Below, piece after piece: positions 17,154 to 26,531 of a stretch of 64,000 nucleotides of DNA. Source of the DNA: Clostridia bacterium. Its GTDB lineage: Bacteria; Bacillota; Clostridia; Christensenellales; Aristaeellaceae. Where the stretch lies: positions 1 to 64,000 of the forward strand of contig JAFZOG010000001.1 in the NCBI GenBank assembly GCA_017550745.1, given 5' to 3'. The stretch's first letter is position 1, and each line of letters starts with the position of its first letter. Position numbers and translations under genes: made by a program. The notes under the pieces were generated by a model. That model was not told where the DNA came from. It was given only the letters and a program-made list of their open reading frames with translations, and did not search any database.

Positions 17154-18461
17154 TCACCCTCGCCGTTGTCCGGCAGCCAGGCGCAGTTCCCTTCCGCCAA
17201 CGGTCAGGCCCGACATCTCCGCATAAGCAGCGTTCGGGGGCAGAAATGCCTGCCCGGGGCGGCCCTCCTCATCCAGGCCGAAGACGCCGTAAAACACCAT
17301 GCCCAGCAGCGCCGCTGCGCTCCAGGTCTGCCAGGCGCAGGACCGCCACTCCACGTATTTCCCCCCGCCCTCCTGGATGCCGCCATAGATGCGCCCGTCT
17401 TCCGGATGGTAGATTTCGGCGAACTGCCCGTCTCGCACGGCATGGCCTGCAAGGGCGGAAAGCTCCCGGGAAAACAGGTCGCCGCGTCCGGCTTTCAGCG
17501 CCGCCAGCGCCCAGAAGCCCTGAATGTGGGGCCACACGGTGCCGCAGTGCCGCCCATAGCCGGAAGCGTCATAGGGCGGAAAGGGCGGCCACACGCAAGG
17601 GACGCCGTGATCCGTTATATGCGCATGCTCAAAAACGGATCGCGCCCGGTCCTGGCCCGCGATGCCGAAGAGGACGGCGAAGGCGAGGCCCAGGCTTTCC
17701 TGCGCTTCGCATTCCATGGCCAGATAGTCGTACATACCGGTATCGGGATTCCAGAAAGATCGGTTGACGGCGTCCTTCAATTCCTCCGCCTGCCGTGAAA
17801 AGCCGGCGGAGTCCTCGCCCAGGGCGTCCGCCAGGCGCGCCAGCACGCGGAAAGCGTATTCGTACATGCAGTTCGTGGACAGGGCCTTCATGGGGATACC
17901 GCCGCCCACGGGCGTCCGGGAGGCCGGATGCTCCGCGCTCCAGCGAAGGATGGACGAGGAAAGGGAAGGATTCCGGTAGCGGAGGGGATAAGCGGAAACC
18001 CCGTCCCCGTATACGGCGGGGCCCCGGAACAGCCCGTCGGAAGGATCGTACTCTTCCCGCAGGCAGATATCCATCGTCCTTCGGCCCGCGTCAAAAGCCA
18101 AGCGGGCAAAGCAGGTATCGCCGGCTGTTTTCCATAAGCGTTCCGCCCCCAGCAGCCAGATGAGCCGGTCCCAGTACTGCCCGCCGATCACGGGCTCGCC
18201 GCCCCGCGTTTCCAGGACGGAAAGGAGCGTGTTCCGGGCCAGATCAGGGGCCAGCAGAGCGGCGGCAAAATACACGTTGATGGCTGCGTCCCGGGTCCAG
18301 GGCGAGGGATAATCCAGCCCGGCCATCAGGCAAGGCCTTGGCTTTGCCAAAAGGCCGGAGGAAACACGCTTTGTGTTGATGGCAAAAGCGCCCAGCGCCA
18401 GCCGGAAGGCCCGCTCCAGCGTTTCGTCCCCGCAGGAAAACTCAGGAATGTCTTTCAGCAT
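17154..18461 (-). CDS. (alpha/alpha)6-barrel glycosidase, family unassigned
   Basis: About 435 residues. It looks like a six-hairpin glycosidase: SPWTRDAAINVYFAA near residue 50, GGQYWDRLIW, a GNxD-less central region, CGTVWPHIQGFWALAA near residue 310 and EIYHPEDGRIYGG late. These resemble GH63/debranching-type barrels, but I cannot assign a family. It is the last gene of the glycyl-radical operon. The preferred ATG (MLKDIPEF) has AAGGGAG upstream. An earlier in-frame ATG at 18500 forms an ATGA overlap with the activase stop, so translation may be coupled. This tight linkage of a glycosidase to a glycyl-radical pair is unusual. Confidence 0.7.
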   Translation of the reverse strand: MLKDIPEFSCGDETLERAFRLALGAFAINTKRVSSGLLAKPRPCLMAGLDYPSPWTRDAAINVYFAAALLAPDLARNTLLSVLETRGGEPVIGGQYWDRLIWLLGAERLWKTAGDTCFARLAFDAGRRTMDICLREEYDPSDGLFRGPAVYGDGVSAYPLRYRNPSLSSSILRWSAEHPASRTPVGGGIPMKALSTNCMYEYAFRVLARLADALGEDSAGFSRQAEELKDAVNRSFWNPDTGMYDYLAMECEAQESLGLAFAVLFGIAGQDRARSVFEHAHITDHGVPCVWPPFPPYDASGYGRHCGTVWPHIQGFWALAALKAGRGDLFSRELSALAGHAVRDGQFAEIYHPEDGRIYGGIQEGGGKYVEWRSCAWQTWSAAALLGMVFYGVFGLDEEGRPGQAFLPPNAAYAEMSGLTVGGRELRLAAGQRRG

Positions 18462-18499
18462 GTGGATACGCTCCCTTGGCGGACCGCTGCCGCCGATCA

Positions 18500-19378
18500 T
18501 CAAAGCATCACCGGCACCGGGCAGATGGAAGAAAGCTGCCGGTACCACTTTAGGACGGTTTCCCCGGAAGGCGGATCAAAGCCGTCCCGTTTAAGGCCCA
18601 ACTGCATCCGTTTATCGTTGCCCAGCGCGTGGTAGGGCAGCAGATCAACCTGCCGGATGCCGGGAAGCGCTCCGGCCAGCTCCGCGATCCCCTGAAAGTG
18701 GGAAAGCGTGTCGTTCACGCCGGGGATCACGGGGCAGCGCAGCACCACATCCGCGCCGCGGCCGCAAAGCGCTTTCAGGTTTTCGTAAATCAAGCGGTTA
18801 TCAACGCCCGTCCAGCGTTGATGGGCGCTGGGATCGGTAATTTTCCAGTCATACAGGAAACAGCCGATCAGCGGAAGCAGCGGCTCCATGGCTTGCCAGG
18901 GCGCGTATCCGCATGTTTCCAGGATGACGCCGATGCCGTTCTTTCGCAGAAGCGACGCCAGTTCCAGCACAAAATCCGCCTGGAGCAGGGGCTCTCCGCC
19001 GCTGATGGTGACGCCGCCGCGAAGCCGGAAAAAGGGCTTGTCCGGCAGCACGCGGCGCAGCACCTCCCCGGCGCTCATGGACGCGCCAACGACCCGGCAG
19101 GCTTCCGCCGGGCACACGGACACGCACAGCCCGCATCCGGTACAGCGGGAGGAATCGTATTCCCCCTTCTCTCCCCGTGCGCCGGAGGGGCACGCAAAGC
19201 AAGCCCCGCAATGCGTACAGCGGGAGGATAACACCATCGCCTGCGGGCTGGGAACCTGCATCTCAGGATTGTGGCACCAGGCGCAGCGCAGGGGGCATCC
19301 TTTTAAGTATACGCTGGTGCGGATGCCCGGGCCGTCGTTGACGGACATGGAAATGATGTCGCTGATGATTCCGTTCAT
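18500..19378 (-). CDS. Glycyl-radical-enzyme activating protein (radical SAM)
   Basis: A radical SAM activase that uses S-adenosylmethionine and a [4Fe-4S] cluster to install the glycyl radical on the enzyme encoded just upstream. The CxxxCxxC motif is Cys28, Cys32, Cys35 (GCPLRCAWC). It is followed by a ferredoxin-like insert with two further cysteine sets (CTHCGACFACP and CTGCGLCVSVCP), the layout of activases for eliminase-type glycyl radical enzymes. GGVTISGGEPL is the SAM-binding GGE motif. I chose MNGIISD as start; an in-frame TTG at 19420 has no RBS. Its stop overlaps a possible start of the downstream glycosidase. Confidence 0.92.
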   Translation of the reverse strand: MNGIISDIISMSVNDGPGIRTSVYLKGCPLRCAWCHNPEMQVPSPQAMVLSSRCTHCGACFACPSGARGEKGEYDSSRCTGCGLCVSVCPAEACRVVGASMSAGEVLRRVLPDKPFFRLRGGVTISGGEPLLQADFVLELASLLRKNGIGVILETCGYAPWQAMEPLLPLIGCFLYDWKITDPSAHQRWTGVDNRLIYENLKALCGRGADVVLRCPVIPGVNDTLSHFQGIAELAGALPGIRQVDLLPYHALGNDKRMQLGLKRDGFDPPSGETVLKWYRQLSSICPVPVML

Positions 19379-19510
19379 TGCTTTTCCCGTAACTGGTTCT
19401 ATTGAAAAGGGCACTTTCAATCATTAACAAAAGGATACGCCGGGCGCTGCGCGCGCCCTCGCCTCCTCGTTTCGTTTGTCACTGAAAGTGTTCTTCCAAG
19501 CAGCTGTCTC

Positions 19511-21781
19511 TCAATAAAGCGCCCTTGCCAGCATATCCGCCTGGGTGCCGGGGTCCAGATTGACAAACCGCGCGCTGAATCCGCCCACGCGCACGAACAG
19601 GTTCTGATGCAGCTCGGGATGGATCATGGCGTCCTCCATCTCACCCCGATCCATCACGCTGATATTCAGGGACAGGATCCCCAGGTCGAAGGCGGTGCGG
19701 ATCAGATCCTCCACCGCGTCCCGATGCTTTGTGAACAGTTCCCGGCTCAGCTTTAAGTTCTGGGCCGTTCCGGCGGTAAGCTCCATCCGGGTGGAGGCCA
19801 GGGAGCGCAGCATAGCGGGCAGGCCGTTATGGTCCATGCCTGCCATGGGGTTGTTGCCGTTGGACAGATAAGCCCCGGCATGGCGGCCGTCCGCCGTCGC
19901 GAGGGTGTTTTTCCCCAGATCCACGTTGGCCCCGTTGTTGATCATGACCACCAGATACGAGGACAGCCCCTGCGCCTTGGCCTGGCGGGCGGTGGTTTCA
20001 AAGACGTGGGTATTGACCCTGCGGGCCATTTCATCCGCGGCGGGATCGTCGTTGCCGAATTTCGGACAGCGCAGCAGCTGGCGGCGCAGCAGCTCGTGGC
20101 CCGCAAAATCCGCGTCCAGGATGCTGACCAGCTCCCGGAGGGAGAGCAGCTTTTTCTCGTAGACCGTTTCGCGGATGGCGGTGAGGCTGTCGGCAACCGT
20201 GGTGTTGCCGTAGGTTTCGTAGGTGCCGGCAAGATACCGGACGCCGCCGGAAACAAGCGGCTTTGCCCGCGCGACGCAGTCGTCCATCAGCAGGCTCATC
20301 ATCAGCATCACGCCGTTTTCGCGCACCGTGTCGTATACCAGCCGCTGGTGGCGTGCGGCGATTTCCGTAAAGTATTTCACCTGCCGCTGATAGGCGTCCA
20401 TCAGCTTTTCAAAGGTGTCAAAGTCCTCCGGCGCGCCCAGGTCCAGCCCGTGGGGACAGCCCCGGACGGGGTCATATCCGCGATGCAGGGTCACTTCCAG
20501 CGCTTTGGCCAGGTTGATGATATCGTTGGGCGTTCCGATGCTGCGGTGGCCAAGCACGTATTCCCCGCAGCCGAAAAAGCCGTACTGCTCCGCTTCCAGG
20601 GGCGATACGCGCATGGTATTTTGAACGGCGCGGACAGAGGCTTCATCGTTGAAGAGCAGGGGATAGGTCATGCCGTCCTCCAGCATGCGAAGAGCCATAT
20701 CCATGACTTCTCCGGAAAGGCCCTTGTACACGCGGAGGGAAAACTCCGGCTTCAGCTCCCTGAACCGCATGCCGGCTTTCATGATCGCCAGGGAAACCCG
20801 ATCGGCGTTTTCCGGATTCCGGCGGCCCAGGCCGCCCATGACGATCCGGCCGTCCCGGGTATCGGTATCCAGCATCAGGCGGTAAAAGGAAAGCAGGAGG
20901 GAAATGGCTTCCTCCTCGGCCAGACGGTTGTTTTCCGTATCATGCACATACAGATCGCCCAAATAAACGTCCATCCGGCCGAAATCCCTTCCGCCCGTCA
21001 TGGCGGAATAGAACCACACCAGCTGCAGCGCGTCGCGGAAGGTCCGGGGCGGCCCGCTTTGAAGCCGGGCCAGGCTGTCAAGGATGGGCCGAAGCCAATT
21101 GGGGTCGGCGCCGGAGCGCAGCATGGCTTCAAGCTCCTTCGCATATTGGGCAAGGATGGACAGGAGCAGGTCGACCACGGCGGACAGCGATTGCAGGAAA
21201 ACCTGCTGTTCCTCGGAAAGAGAGGCGTCCGAAAGCCGGTCCCGCACTTCCGCCTGCAGGCCGGGAAGCCCCAGCCGCACCAGCTTGTCATAGTCCAGCT
21301 GGGAAAAAACCAGCCGGTACAGGCCGAAGATCACGCCGGAATCGTTGGCCCACAGGTCGCTGGGCATCTCACGGCGCATGGTTTCGTCGAATTTCGCGCG
21401 GACCTTGCCGTTGACATTCTCTTCTTTCCAGAAGGCGATCAGCTCCGCGATGGCGGCGCGGCTTTCCTCCGTCTGGGAGGGACGGTTCATCACCCGTTCC
21501 AGGCGTCCGAAATCCGCATAGAAGGATACGTTGTCCAGCCCGTTCCAATCGTCGTTCCAATAGCTGGGCGCAACGCCCAGCGGCCGGAAAACCCGCCGTC
21601 CCACCAGCAGATCCCCTGCCTGGATCGGGGCTGCGGCTGCGGGCAGGGCGGCCTGCAGGCATTTGAGTTCCCGAAGGGCAAGCGGGCCTCCGGTATACCG
21701 GCGGTAAATCTCCGTGTATTGGAACTCAACGGGCAGACTGTCCTCCAGATGACTGTCATCCCAAGCATAGTAGCCTCTCAT
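19511..21781 (-). CDS. Glycyl radical enzyme, eliminase/dehydratase-type, substrate unknown
   Basis: A 756-residue member of the pyruvate-formate-lyase superfamily. The glycyl-radical loop is VRVGGFSARFV, with the radical on Gly734, 22 residues from the C-terminus. The thiyl residue is Cys405 in FFGCGEY, directly followed by Gly406-Glu407. The C-x-E arrangement is that of dehydratases and C-O or C-N lyases such as glycerol dehydratase and choline lyase, and it lacks the Cys-Cys pair of pyruvate formate-lyase. The substrate cannot be read; the operon ends with a glycosidase and faces a sugar transporter, so a sugar derivative is a fair guess. The first codon lies about 200 bases from the AraC gene. 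It is anaerobic and oxygen-sensitive by nature. Confidence 0.9.
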   Translation of the reverse strand: MRGYYAWDDSHLEDSLPVEFQYTEIYRRYTGGPLALRELKCLQAALPAAAAPIQAGDLLVGRRVFRPLGVAPSYWNDDWNGLDNVSFYADFGRLERVMNRPSQTEESRAAIAELIAFWKEENVNGKVRAKFDETMRREMPSDLWANDSGVIFGLYRLVFSQLDYDKLVRLGLPGLQAEVRDRLSDASLSEEQQVFLQSLSAVVDLLLSILAQYAKELEAMLRSGADPNWLRPILDSLARLQSGPPRTFRDALQLVWFYSAMTGGRDFGRMDVYLGDLYVHDTENNRLAEEEAISLLLSFYRLMLDTDTRDGRIVMGGLGRRNPENADRVSLAIMKAGMRFRELKPEFSLRVYKGLSGEVMDMALRMLEDGMTYPLLFNDEASVRAVQNTMRVSPLEAEQYGFFGCGEYVLGHRSIGTPNDIINLAKALEVTLHRGYDPVRGCPHGLDLGAPEDFDTFEKLMDAYQRQVKYFTEIAARHQRLVYDTVRENGVMLMMSLLMDDCVARAKPLVSGGVRYLAGTYETYGNTTVADSLTAIRETVYEKKLLSLRELVSILDADFAGHELLRRQLLRCPKFGNDDPAADEMARRVNTHVFETTARQAKAQGLSSYLVVMINNGANVDLGKNTLATADGRHAGAYLSNGNNPMAGMDHNGLPAMLRSLASTRMELTAGTAQNLKLSRELFTKHRDAVEDLIRTAFDLGILSLNISVMDRGEMEDAMIHPELHQNLFVRVGGFSARFVNLDPGTQADMLARALY

Positions 21782-21825
21782 TCATGATTCCCCCGTCCGT
21801 ATGTTCATTGGCTGTTTTTCGATCT

Positions 21826-21850
21826 TCTCTTATATTTATATTGTAAGAGA
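21826..21850. promoter_or_regulatory. Inverted-repeat operator candidate between GRE and AraC genes
   Basis: TCTCTTA (21826-21832) and TAAGAGA (21844-21850) form perfect 7-base arms around an 11-base AT-rich spacer, 45 bases upstream of the glycyl-radical-enzyme ATG. It may be a binding site for the AraC regulator encoded divergently. Confidence 0.45.
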
Positions 21851-22003
21851 ACCGGCAGCAAAACAAAGTGCAGGAACAAGCGCATTATATGCAAAAAGTA
21901 AGATGAACGCAAACAGCCGGCAAAGGGAACAAGCGCCGACAAAGCTTTACATCCCGCCGGAAAGGTGATAAAATGACAGTGATTGACGGAGGCGTTTTAT
22001 AGA

Positions 22004-22735
22004 ATGCTGATAGAATACGGCAACACAACGGTGAAACCGAACTGGGAGCTGAATGAGGAAGCGCCTGCCGGTTATTCCCGCATCTATTATGTGGTCAGCG
22101 GGGACGTGACGTATGCGTCCGCCGAAGAAAGGCGGGCTTTGAAGCCCGGCTGCCTGTACGTGCTGCCTTCCACGGAACCCTACCGCGTGCGGCGGAACCC
22201 GGCCCTGAATTTCGTGTGCACCTATCTGCATGTGGTTTTCAGCCAATACCGGGTAAGCGGACTGATCGAGCTGGAGGTTCCCCCCGGCAGCTGCCTGAGC
22301 CAAATGATCCTGACCGTGCAGAAAGCCATTTCCGAAATGCGCATCGAGCTGCTGGAGCAGCTGGCGGAAGCGATTGCCCTGTTTCTCAGGGGAAACGAGC
22401 GTTTCGTGCAGAATTCCCGGATGCTGACGCAGGTGCAGCAGTACATCGTGGGCCATATTTCAGAGGAAATCACCATCGAGCAGCTGAGCCTGCTGTTCAA
22501 CTACCACCCCAACTATTTTATCCGCCTGTTCAGGAGAGAAACGGGCTATACGCCTTACCAGTATATCATCCAGCAGCGGATGCAGTACGCCGTGACGCAG
22601 CTGAATGTGGGGATGCCCAACGACGCGGTCTGCTATGCCTGCGGATATACGGATTCCAGCACATTTACGCGGGCTTTCCGCAAGTATTACGGGGTCGCTC
22701 CGCAAAAATACCGCAAGGGGTTCCGCAAGCCCTGA
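22004..22735 (+). CDS. AraC-family transcriptional regulator
   Basis: A 243-residue regulator with an N-terminal cupin-like ligand-binding half (YVVSGDVTYASAEERRALKPGCLYVLPS around residues 25-55). The C-terminal half has two helix-turn-helix units (ITIEQLSLLFNYHPNYFIRLFRRETGYTPYQYI and the NDAVCYACGYTDSSTFTRAFRKYYGVAP signature). The ATG has GGAGG about 11 bases upstream; a TTG seven codons earlier lacks one. It sits between the divergent glycyl-radical operon and the co-directional Lpl-type transporter, so it probably senses the imported sugar and controls both (inference). Confidence 0.93.
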   Translation: MLIEYGNTTVKPNWELNEEAPAGYSRIYYVVSGDVTYASAEERRALKPGCLYVLPSTEPYRVRRNPALNFVCTYLHVVFSQYRVSGLIELEVPPGSCLSQMILTVQKAISEMRIELLEQLAEAIALFLRGNERFVQNSRMLTQVQQYIVGHISEEITIEQLSLLFNYHPNYFIRLFRRETGYTPYQYIIQQRMQYAVTQLNVGMPNDAVCYACGYTDSSTFTRAFRKYYGVAPQKYRKGFRKP

Positions 22736-22884
22736 CGCGGGGCGGATTGCATTTTTATACTGAATCATAGTTAGTTTTTGCACATTATGTATTTGCCGCG
22801 GCACTTTTCGAAAAGGACATTCATTGCTACAATTGAGATGAATTGACGGGGGCAATATACATACAATACAGGGGAGGATTCACT
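22736..22884 (+). promoter_or_regulatory. Transporter promoter region with TGCCGCGGCA palindrome
   Basis: A perfect 10-base palindrome TGCCGCGGCA lies at 22794-22803. A TACAAT -10 candidate follows at 22828-22833, with no good -35. It precedes the permease operon and may be a regulator site. Confidence 0.35.
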
Positions 22885-23835
22885 GTGAAGGGACAAGGTG
22901 TGCGTTCCCTGCGGCGTAACGGTTTTCTGTACGGTTTTGCGGGCTACAGGAAGCATTATGAGCTGGTTCTCATGTTCCTTCCCGTCATTGTTTATTTTGT
23001 GATTTTTAAGTATATCCCCATGGCCGGGATCGTGATCGCCTTCAAAAACTACAAGATCAAGCAGGGCATGTTTGGAAGCGCGTGGTGCGGCCTGGATAAT
23101 TTCACCAAGGTCTTTTCCACGTCCACCTTTGCCCGGTCTGTGACCAACACGCTGACCATCAGCGCCCTGAAGCTGCTGTTCGGCTTCCCCGCGCCCATCA
23201 TCCTGGCGCTGATGCTGAACGAGGTCACCCACGCCCGCTTCAAAAAGACGGTGCAGACCGTCACCTACCTGCCCCATTTCCTCAGCTGGGTGGTGCTGGC
23301 CGGTATGTTCCAGCAGCTGCTTTCGCCCAACAACGGCGCGGTCAACGCGGTGCTCAGGGACGTGTTCGGCTTAAAGGACGCCATTTATTTCCTGGGGGAC
23401 AACCGCTATTTCCGCGGAACGCTGATCGTGACGGATATCTGGAAAAACGTGGGCTGGTCCTCCATCCTCTATCTGGCCACCATCGCCGGCATAGACCCGG
23501 CGCTGTATGAGGCGGCGACGGTGGACGGCGCCACCCGATGGCAGTGCACCCGATACATCACCATCCCGTCCCTGGTCAGCACCATCGTGGTGATGCTGAT
23601 CCTCAGCGTCGGCTCCATCATGGACGCGGGCTTTGACCAGGTGTTCAACCTGTATAACAGCGCCGTGTACCAGACCGGCGATATCATCGACACCTACGTG
23701 TACCGCTACGGCATCGGGGACATGAAGTATGCCCAGGCCACGGCGGTCGGCCTCTTCAAAAACGTGATCGCCTTTGTGCTGGTGGTGGGGACGAACCTGA
23801 TCACCCGCCGCATCAGCGGCGAAGGCATCTGGTAA
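22885..23835 (+). CDS. Sugar ABC transporter permease, LplB/YteP type
   Basis: The first gene of a second Lpl-type transporter, about 316 residues. The start is GTG with GGGGAGG upstream; an upstream in-frame ATG-like start lacks an RBS. It has the LplB first helix (LPVIVYFVIFKYIPMAG) and the EAA loop PALYEAATVDGATRWQCTRYITIP. The closing GTNLITRRISGEGIW parallels the permease at 6763-7710. It partners the LplC-type permease encoded 16 bases downstream. Linkage to the AraC and glycyl-radical genes suggests it feeds that pathway. Confidence 0.93.
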   Translation: MKGQGVRSLRRNGFLYGFAGYRKHYELVLMFLPVIVYFVIFKYIPMAGIVIAFKNYKIKQGMFGSAWCGLDNFTKVFSTSTFARSVTNTLTISALKLLFGFPAPIILALMLNEVTHARFKKTVQTVTYLPHFLSWVVLAGMFQQLLSPNNGAVNAVLRDVFGLKDAIYFLGDNRYFRGTLIVTDIWKNVGWSSILYLATIAGIDPALYEAATVDGATRWQCTRYITIPSLVSTIVVMLILSVGSIMDAGFDQVFNLYNSAVYQTGDIIDTYVYRYGIGDMKYAQATAVGLFKNVIAFVLVVGTNLITRRISGEGIW

Positions 23836-23851
23836 GGGGGCGGCGTAAAGC

Positions 23852-24733
23852 ATGGCCAACAAAAAGTTTTCCGTGGGGAAGGCGTTCATTTATCTTTTGC
23901 TGACGCTGCTGAGCGCCTCCATCGTGATCGCCTTCTGGCACCTGCTGAACCTGAGCCTCTCCCCCAGCCATATCGCCACCAAGGGCGGCCTGCTGCTGTA
24001 TCCGAAGGAAGCCACGCTGGATAATTACGCCCGGGTGATCGACAACCGCTACATCTGGATGGGGTATAAAAACACGCTGATCAGAACGGTGGTGGGCACC
24101 GTGCTGCAGCTGTTTTTCACCGCCATGGGCGCGTATGTGCTCAGCAAGCGGTTCTTCCCTCACCGCACCTTCTGGACGCTTTTCATCGTGTTTACCATGT
24201 TCTTTTCCGGCGGCCTGATCCCCACGTATCTGGTGGTCAAAAACCTGGGCCTGCTCAATACCTACGCTTCCATGATCCTGCCCGGCTTTATCAGCGCGTA
24301 CAACCTGGTCATCATGCGGAACTATTTCCAGTCGCTGCCGGAAGAGATCGAGGAAAGCTGCCTGATCGACGGCGCGGGCCGGTTCCGGATTTTCCTGCAG
24401 ATCATCCTGCCCCTGTCCAAGCCCATCCTGGCCACGGTAGCGCTGTGGCTGGTGGTCGGCCACTGGAACAGCTGGTTCGACGTGCTGATCTACATCGCGG
24501 ACGATACGAAATTCACCCTGCAGATCGTGCTTCGCCGGATCATCATCACCGGCAGCAAGGAGATCCTGGATACCAGCGCCGCGGCCAACGCGGCGGAAAT
24601 GGAATCCGTCGTTTCTTCCGAGGGATTGAAGGCGGCCTGCATCTTTGTCACGTCGCTGCCCATCCTGTGCGCATACCCCTTCGTGCAGAAGTTCTTCGTC
24701 AAGGGGATCATGATCGGATCTTTGAAAGGATGA
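23852..24733 (+). CDS. Sugar ABC transporter permease, LplC/YtcP type
   Basis: A 293-residue CUT1 permease with about six membrane segments. The EAA loop is LPEEIEESCLIDGAGRFRIFLQIILP. The conserved WNSWFD and the final VKGIMIGSLKG mark the LplC/YtcP subfamily and match the copy at 5825-6745. AAGGGGGCGG precedes the ATG. The sugar-binding protein starts 32 bases after its stop. Confidence 0.93.
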   Translation: MANKKFSVGKAFIYLLLTLLSASIVIAFWHLLNLSLSPSHIATKGGLLLYPKEATLDNYARVIDNRYIWMGYKNTLIRTVVGTVLQLFFTAMGAYVLSKRFFPHRTFWTLFIVFTMFFSGGLIPTYLVVKNLGLLNTYASMILPGFISAYNLVIMRNYFQSLPEEIEESCLIDGAGRFRIFLQIILPLSKPILATVALWLVVGHWNSWFDVLIYIADDTKFTLQIVLRRIIITGSKEILDTSAAANAAEMESVVSSEGLKAACIFVTSLPILCAYPFVQKFFVKGIMIGSLKG

Positions 24734-24765
24734 AATCCTTTCAATAATAAAAAGGAGGTCATACT

Positions 24766-26385
24766 ATGAAAGGTACCCGTATTCTGGCGCTGGTGCTTGC
24801 CGCGATGCTCGTCATCGGGCTGGTTCCCGCGGCACTGGCCGAGGATGAGCCTGTGAAAATCTCCGTGGCGAGCTACATGTTCGGCCCCATCGACAATGAG
24901 AAGGACGTCATTACGCCCCTGGTCGAGCAGCAGCTGAAGGAAAAGCACGGCATCAATGTGGACATCGAAGTGGTCTACATCGAGCAGGCGAACTATGCCG
25001 AGATCCTGAACACCCGCCTGACCGGCGGCACGGCTCCGGACGTGTTCCTGGCCCAGAGCGCCACCACCCTCAACACCTACTACGACCAGGGCCTCATCAA
25101 GACCTGGAGCAAGGAATTCTTCCAGGAGAACGCCCCAGCCGTATATGACTTCATCACCACCGGCGCCGCTTACGGCGACCTGGCCGGCGATGTGGAAGCC
25201 TGGTGGAAAGCGGCCATGAAGGACGGCGAAATGGTTGTGCTCCCCTCCTTCAAGCCCGACGGCTCCATGCCCTATAAGACCCTGATCTACCGCGGCGACT
25301 GGCTGGATAAGCTGGGCGTTGCCGAGGATCAGCTGCCCAAGACCGTGGATGATTTCGTGGCCCTGATGACCCGCTTCGCCACCGAAGATCCGGACGGCAA
25401 CGGCAAGGACGACACCTACGGCTGCTCCATCACCGCCATGAAGGCGCTGTTTGGCGCTTATGGCCTGGGCACCGGCTTCAGCGGCAGCACCTCCTACTGG
25501 GTCAACCGGGACGGCACCCTGATCAACAGCGACGTGACCCCCGAAGCCAAGGAAGTGATCGGCATCCTGGCGAAGATGTACGCCGACAAGCTGATCGATC
25601 CCGAATTCGTGGCCGGTAAAGAATCCGTTGAAGGCAGCTACTGGGCCATCTCCCACGGCATGGTGACCGGCCTGTACGGCGTCAGCGCCAACGCCTCCAT
25701 CGACCACTACCGCCTCAAGGAAGTCCTGGGCGACGACGGCGGACGCTGCGCGCAGGAATACTGGGCTGTGAACGGCGAAGGCTCCACCTTCGTATACGGC
25801 CCCTGGCCGGCCGGCCCGAGCGGCGATTACGGCTGGATGGTGGGCACCCCCGTTGCCGTCAGCGAGAGCGCGGTGTACAACGCCGATATGTCTGATGAGA
25901 AGCTGGCGCTGATCTTCAAGATCCTGGACGCCTTCGCCACGGACGATGAACTGTACATGACCGCTTTCGCCGGTATCGAAGGCACCCACTACGAGAAGAA
26001 TGAGAACGGCACCATCAAGCGCCTGATGGGCAACGAAGACCTGAACGCCGTCGGCGTGTGGGGCTGCCGCAGCCTCTACGGCGCGGACCGCGCCTTCTCC
26101 AAGCTGGGCTACGACCTGGCCTTCTACAACGACGTGACCATCGCGAACCGCCTGAACTGGTTCAAGAAGGATCAGTACAACAGCTACATTCAGGACGCTG
26201 TGACCGTGACCCTGCCCAGCAACGACCTGTTCTCTGACCTGAATACCATCCGCGACGAGACCTGGGTGGCCATGATCCGCGGAGAAAAGCCGCTGGATGA
26301 TTGGGACGCCTATGTGCAGGCCTGGCTGAACGCCGGCGGACAGACGCTGACCGACGAAGCCAACGCATGGTTTGCCGGAAACTAA
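24766..26385 (+). CDS. Extracellular sugar-binding protein, LplA-like
   Basis: A 539-residue secreted solute-binding protein. The signal peptide runs from MKGTR through a hydrophobic core to an ALA cleavage site before EDEPVKIS; no lipobox cysteine, so anchoring would be by another route. DPDGNGKDDTYG near residue 210 is the calcium-loop-like motif also present in the paralogue at 4181-5767. The C-terminal IRGEKPLDDWDAYVQAWLNAGG corresponds to that copy too. AAAAGGAGG is the RBS. The ATPase is not encoded locally. Confidence 0.92.
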   Translation: MKGTRILALVLAAMLVIGLVPAALAEDEPVKISVASYMFGPIDNEKDVITPLVEQQLKEKHGINVDIEVVYIEQANYAEILNTRLTGGTAPDVFLAQSATTLNTYYDQGLIKTWSKEFFQENAPAVYDFITTGAAYGDLAGDVEAWWKAAMKDGEMVVLPSFKPDGSMPYKTLIYRGDWLDKLGVAEDQLPKTVDDFVALMTRFATEDPDGNGKDDTYGCSITAMKALFGAYGLGTGFSGSTSYWVNRDGTLINSDVTPEAKEVIGILAKMYADKLIDPEFVAGKESVEGSYWAISHGMVTGLYGVSANASIDHYRLKEVLGDDGGRCAQEYWAVNGEGSTFVYGPWPAGPSGDYGWMVGTPVAVSESAVYNADMSDEKLALIFKILDAFATDDELYMTAFAGIEGTHYEKNENGTIKRLMGNEDLNAVGVWGCRSLYGADRAFSKLGYDLAFYNDVTIANRLNWFKKDQYNSYIQDAVTVTLPSNDLFSDLNTIRDETWVAMIRGEKPLDDWDAYVQAWLNAGGQTLTDEANAWFAGN

Positions 26386-26402
26386 AAAACTCAGGATTGC
26401 CC

Positions 26403-26433
26403 AGGGGCTGCCGCGTAAGATACGGCAGCCCCT
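26403..26433 (+). terminator. Terminator hairpin after the sugar-binding protein gene
   Basis: AGGGGCTGCCG and CGGCAGCCCCT pair perfectly around a 9-base loop, 18 bases after the stop. A second smaller hairpin with a T run (about 26443-26468) follows and would complete termination. Confidence 0.7.
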
Positions 26434-26531
26434 CTTCAAAGGGAAAAAGCGCCGGACATCGGCTTTTTCATACTGTATAATAGTATTCTCAAATCAAATA
26501 AGCAACAATAGCAACATCAATCAATCAATCA

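Noticed and set aside
19511..21781. Glycyl radical enzyme called as pyruvate formate-lyase
   Set aside because: It has a single Cys405 followed by Gly-Glu instead of the Cys-Cys pair, and an activase with ferredoxin inserts, so an eliminase-type call fits better.
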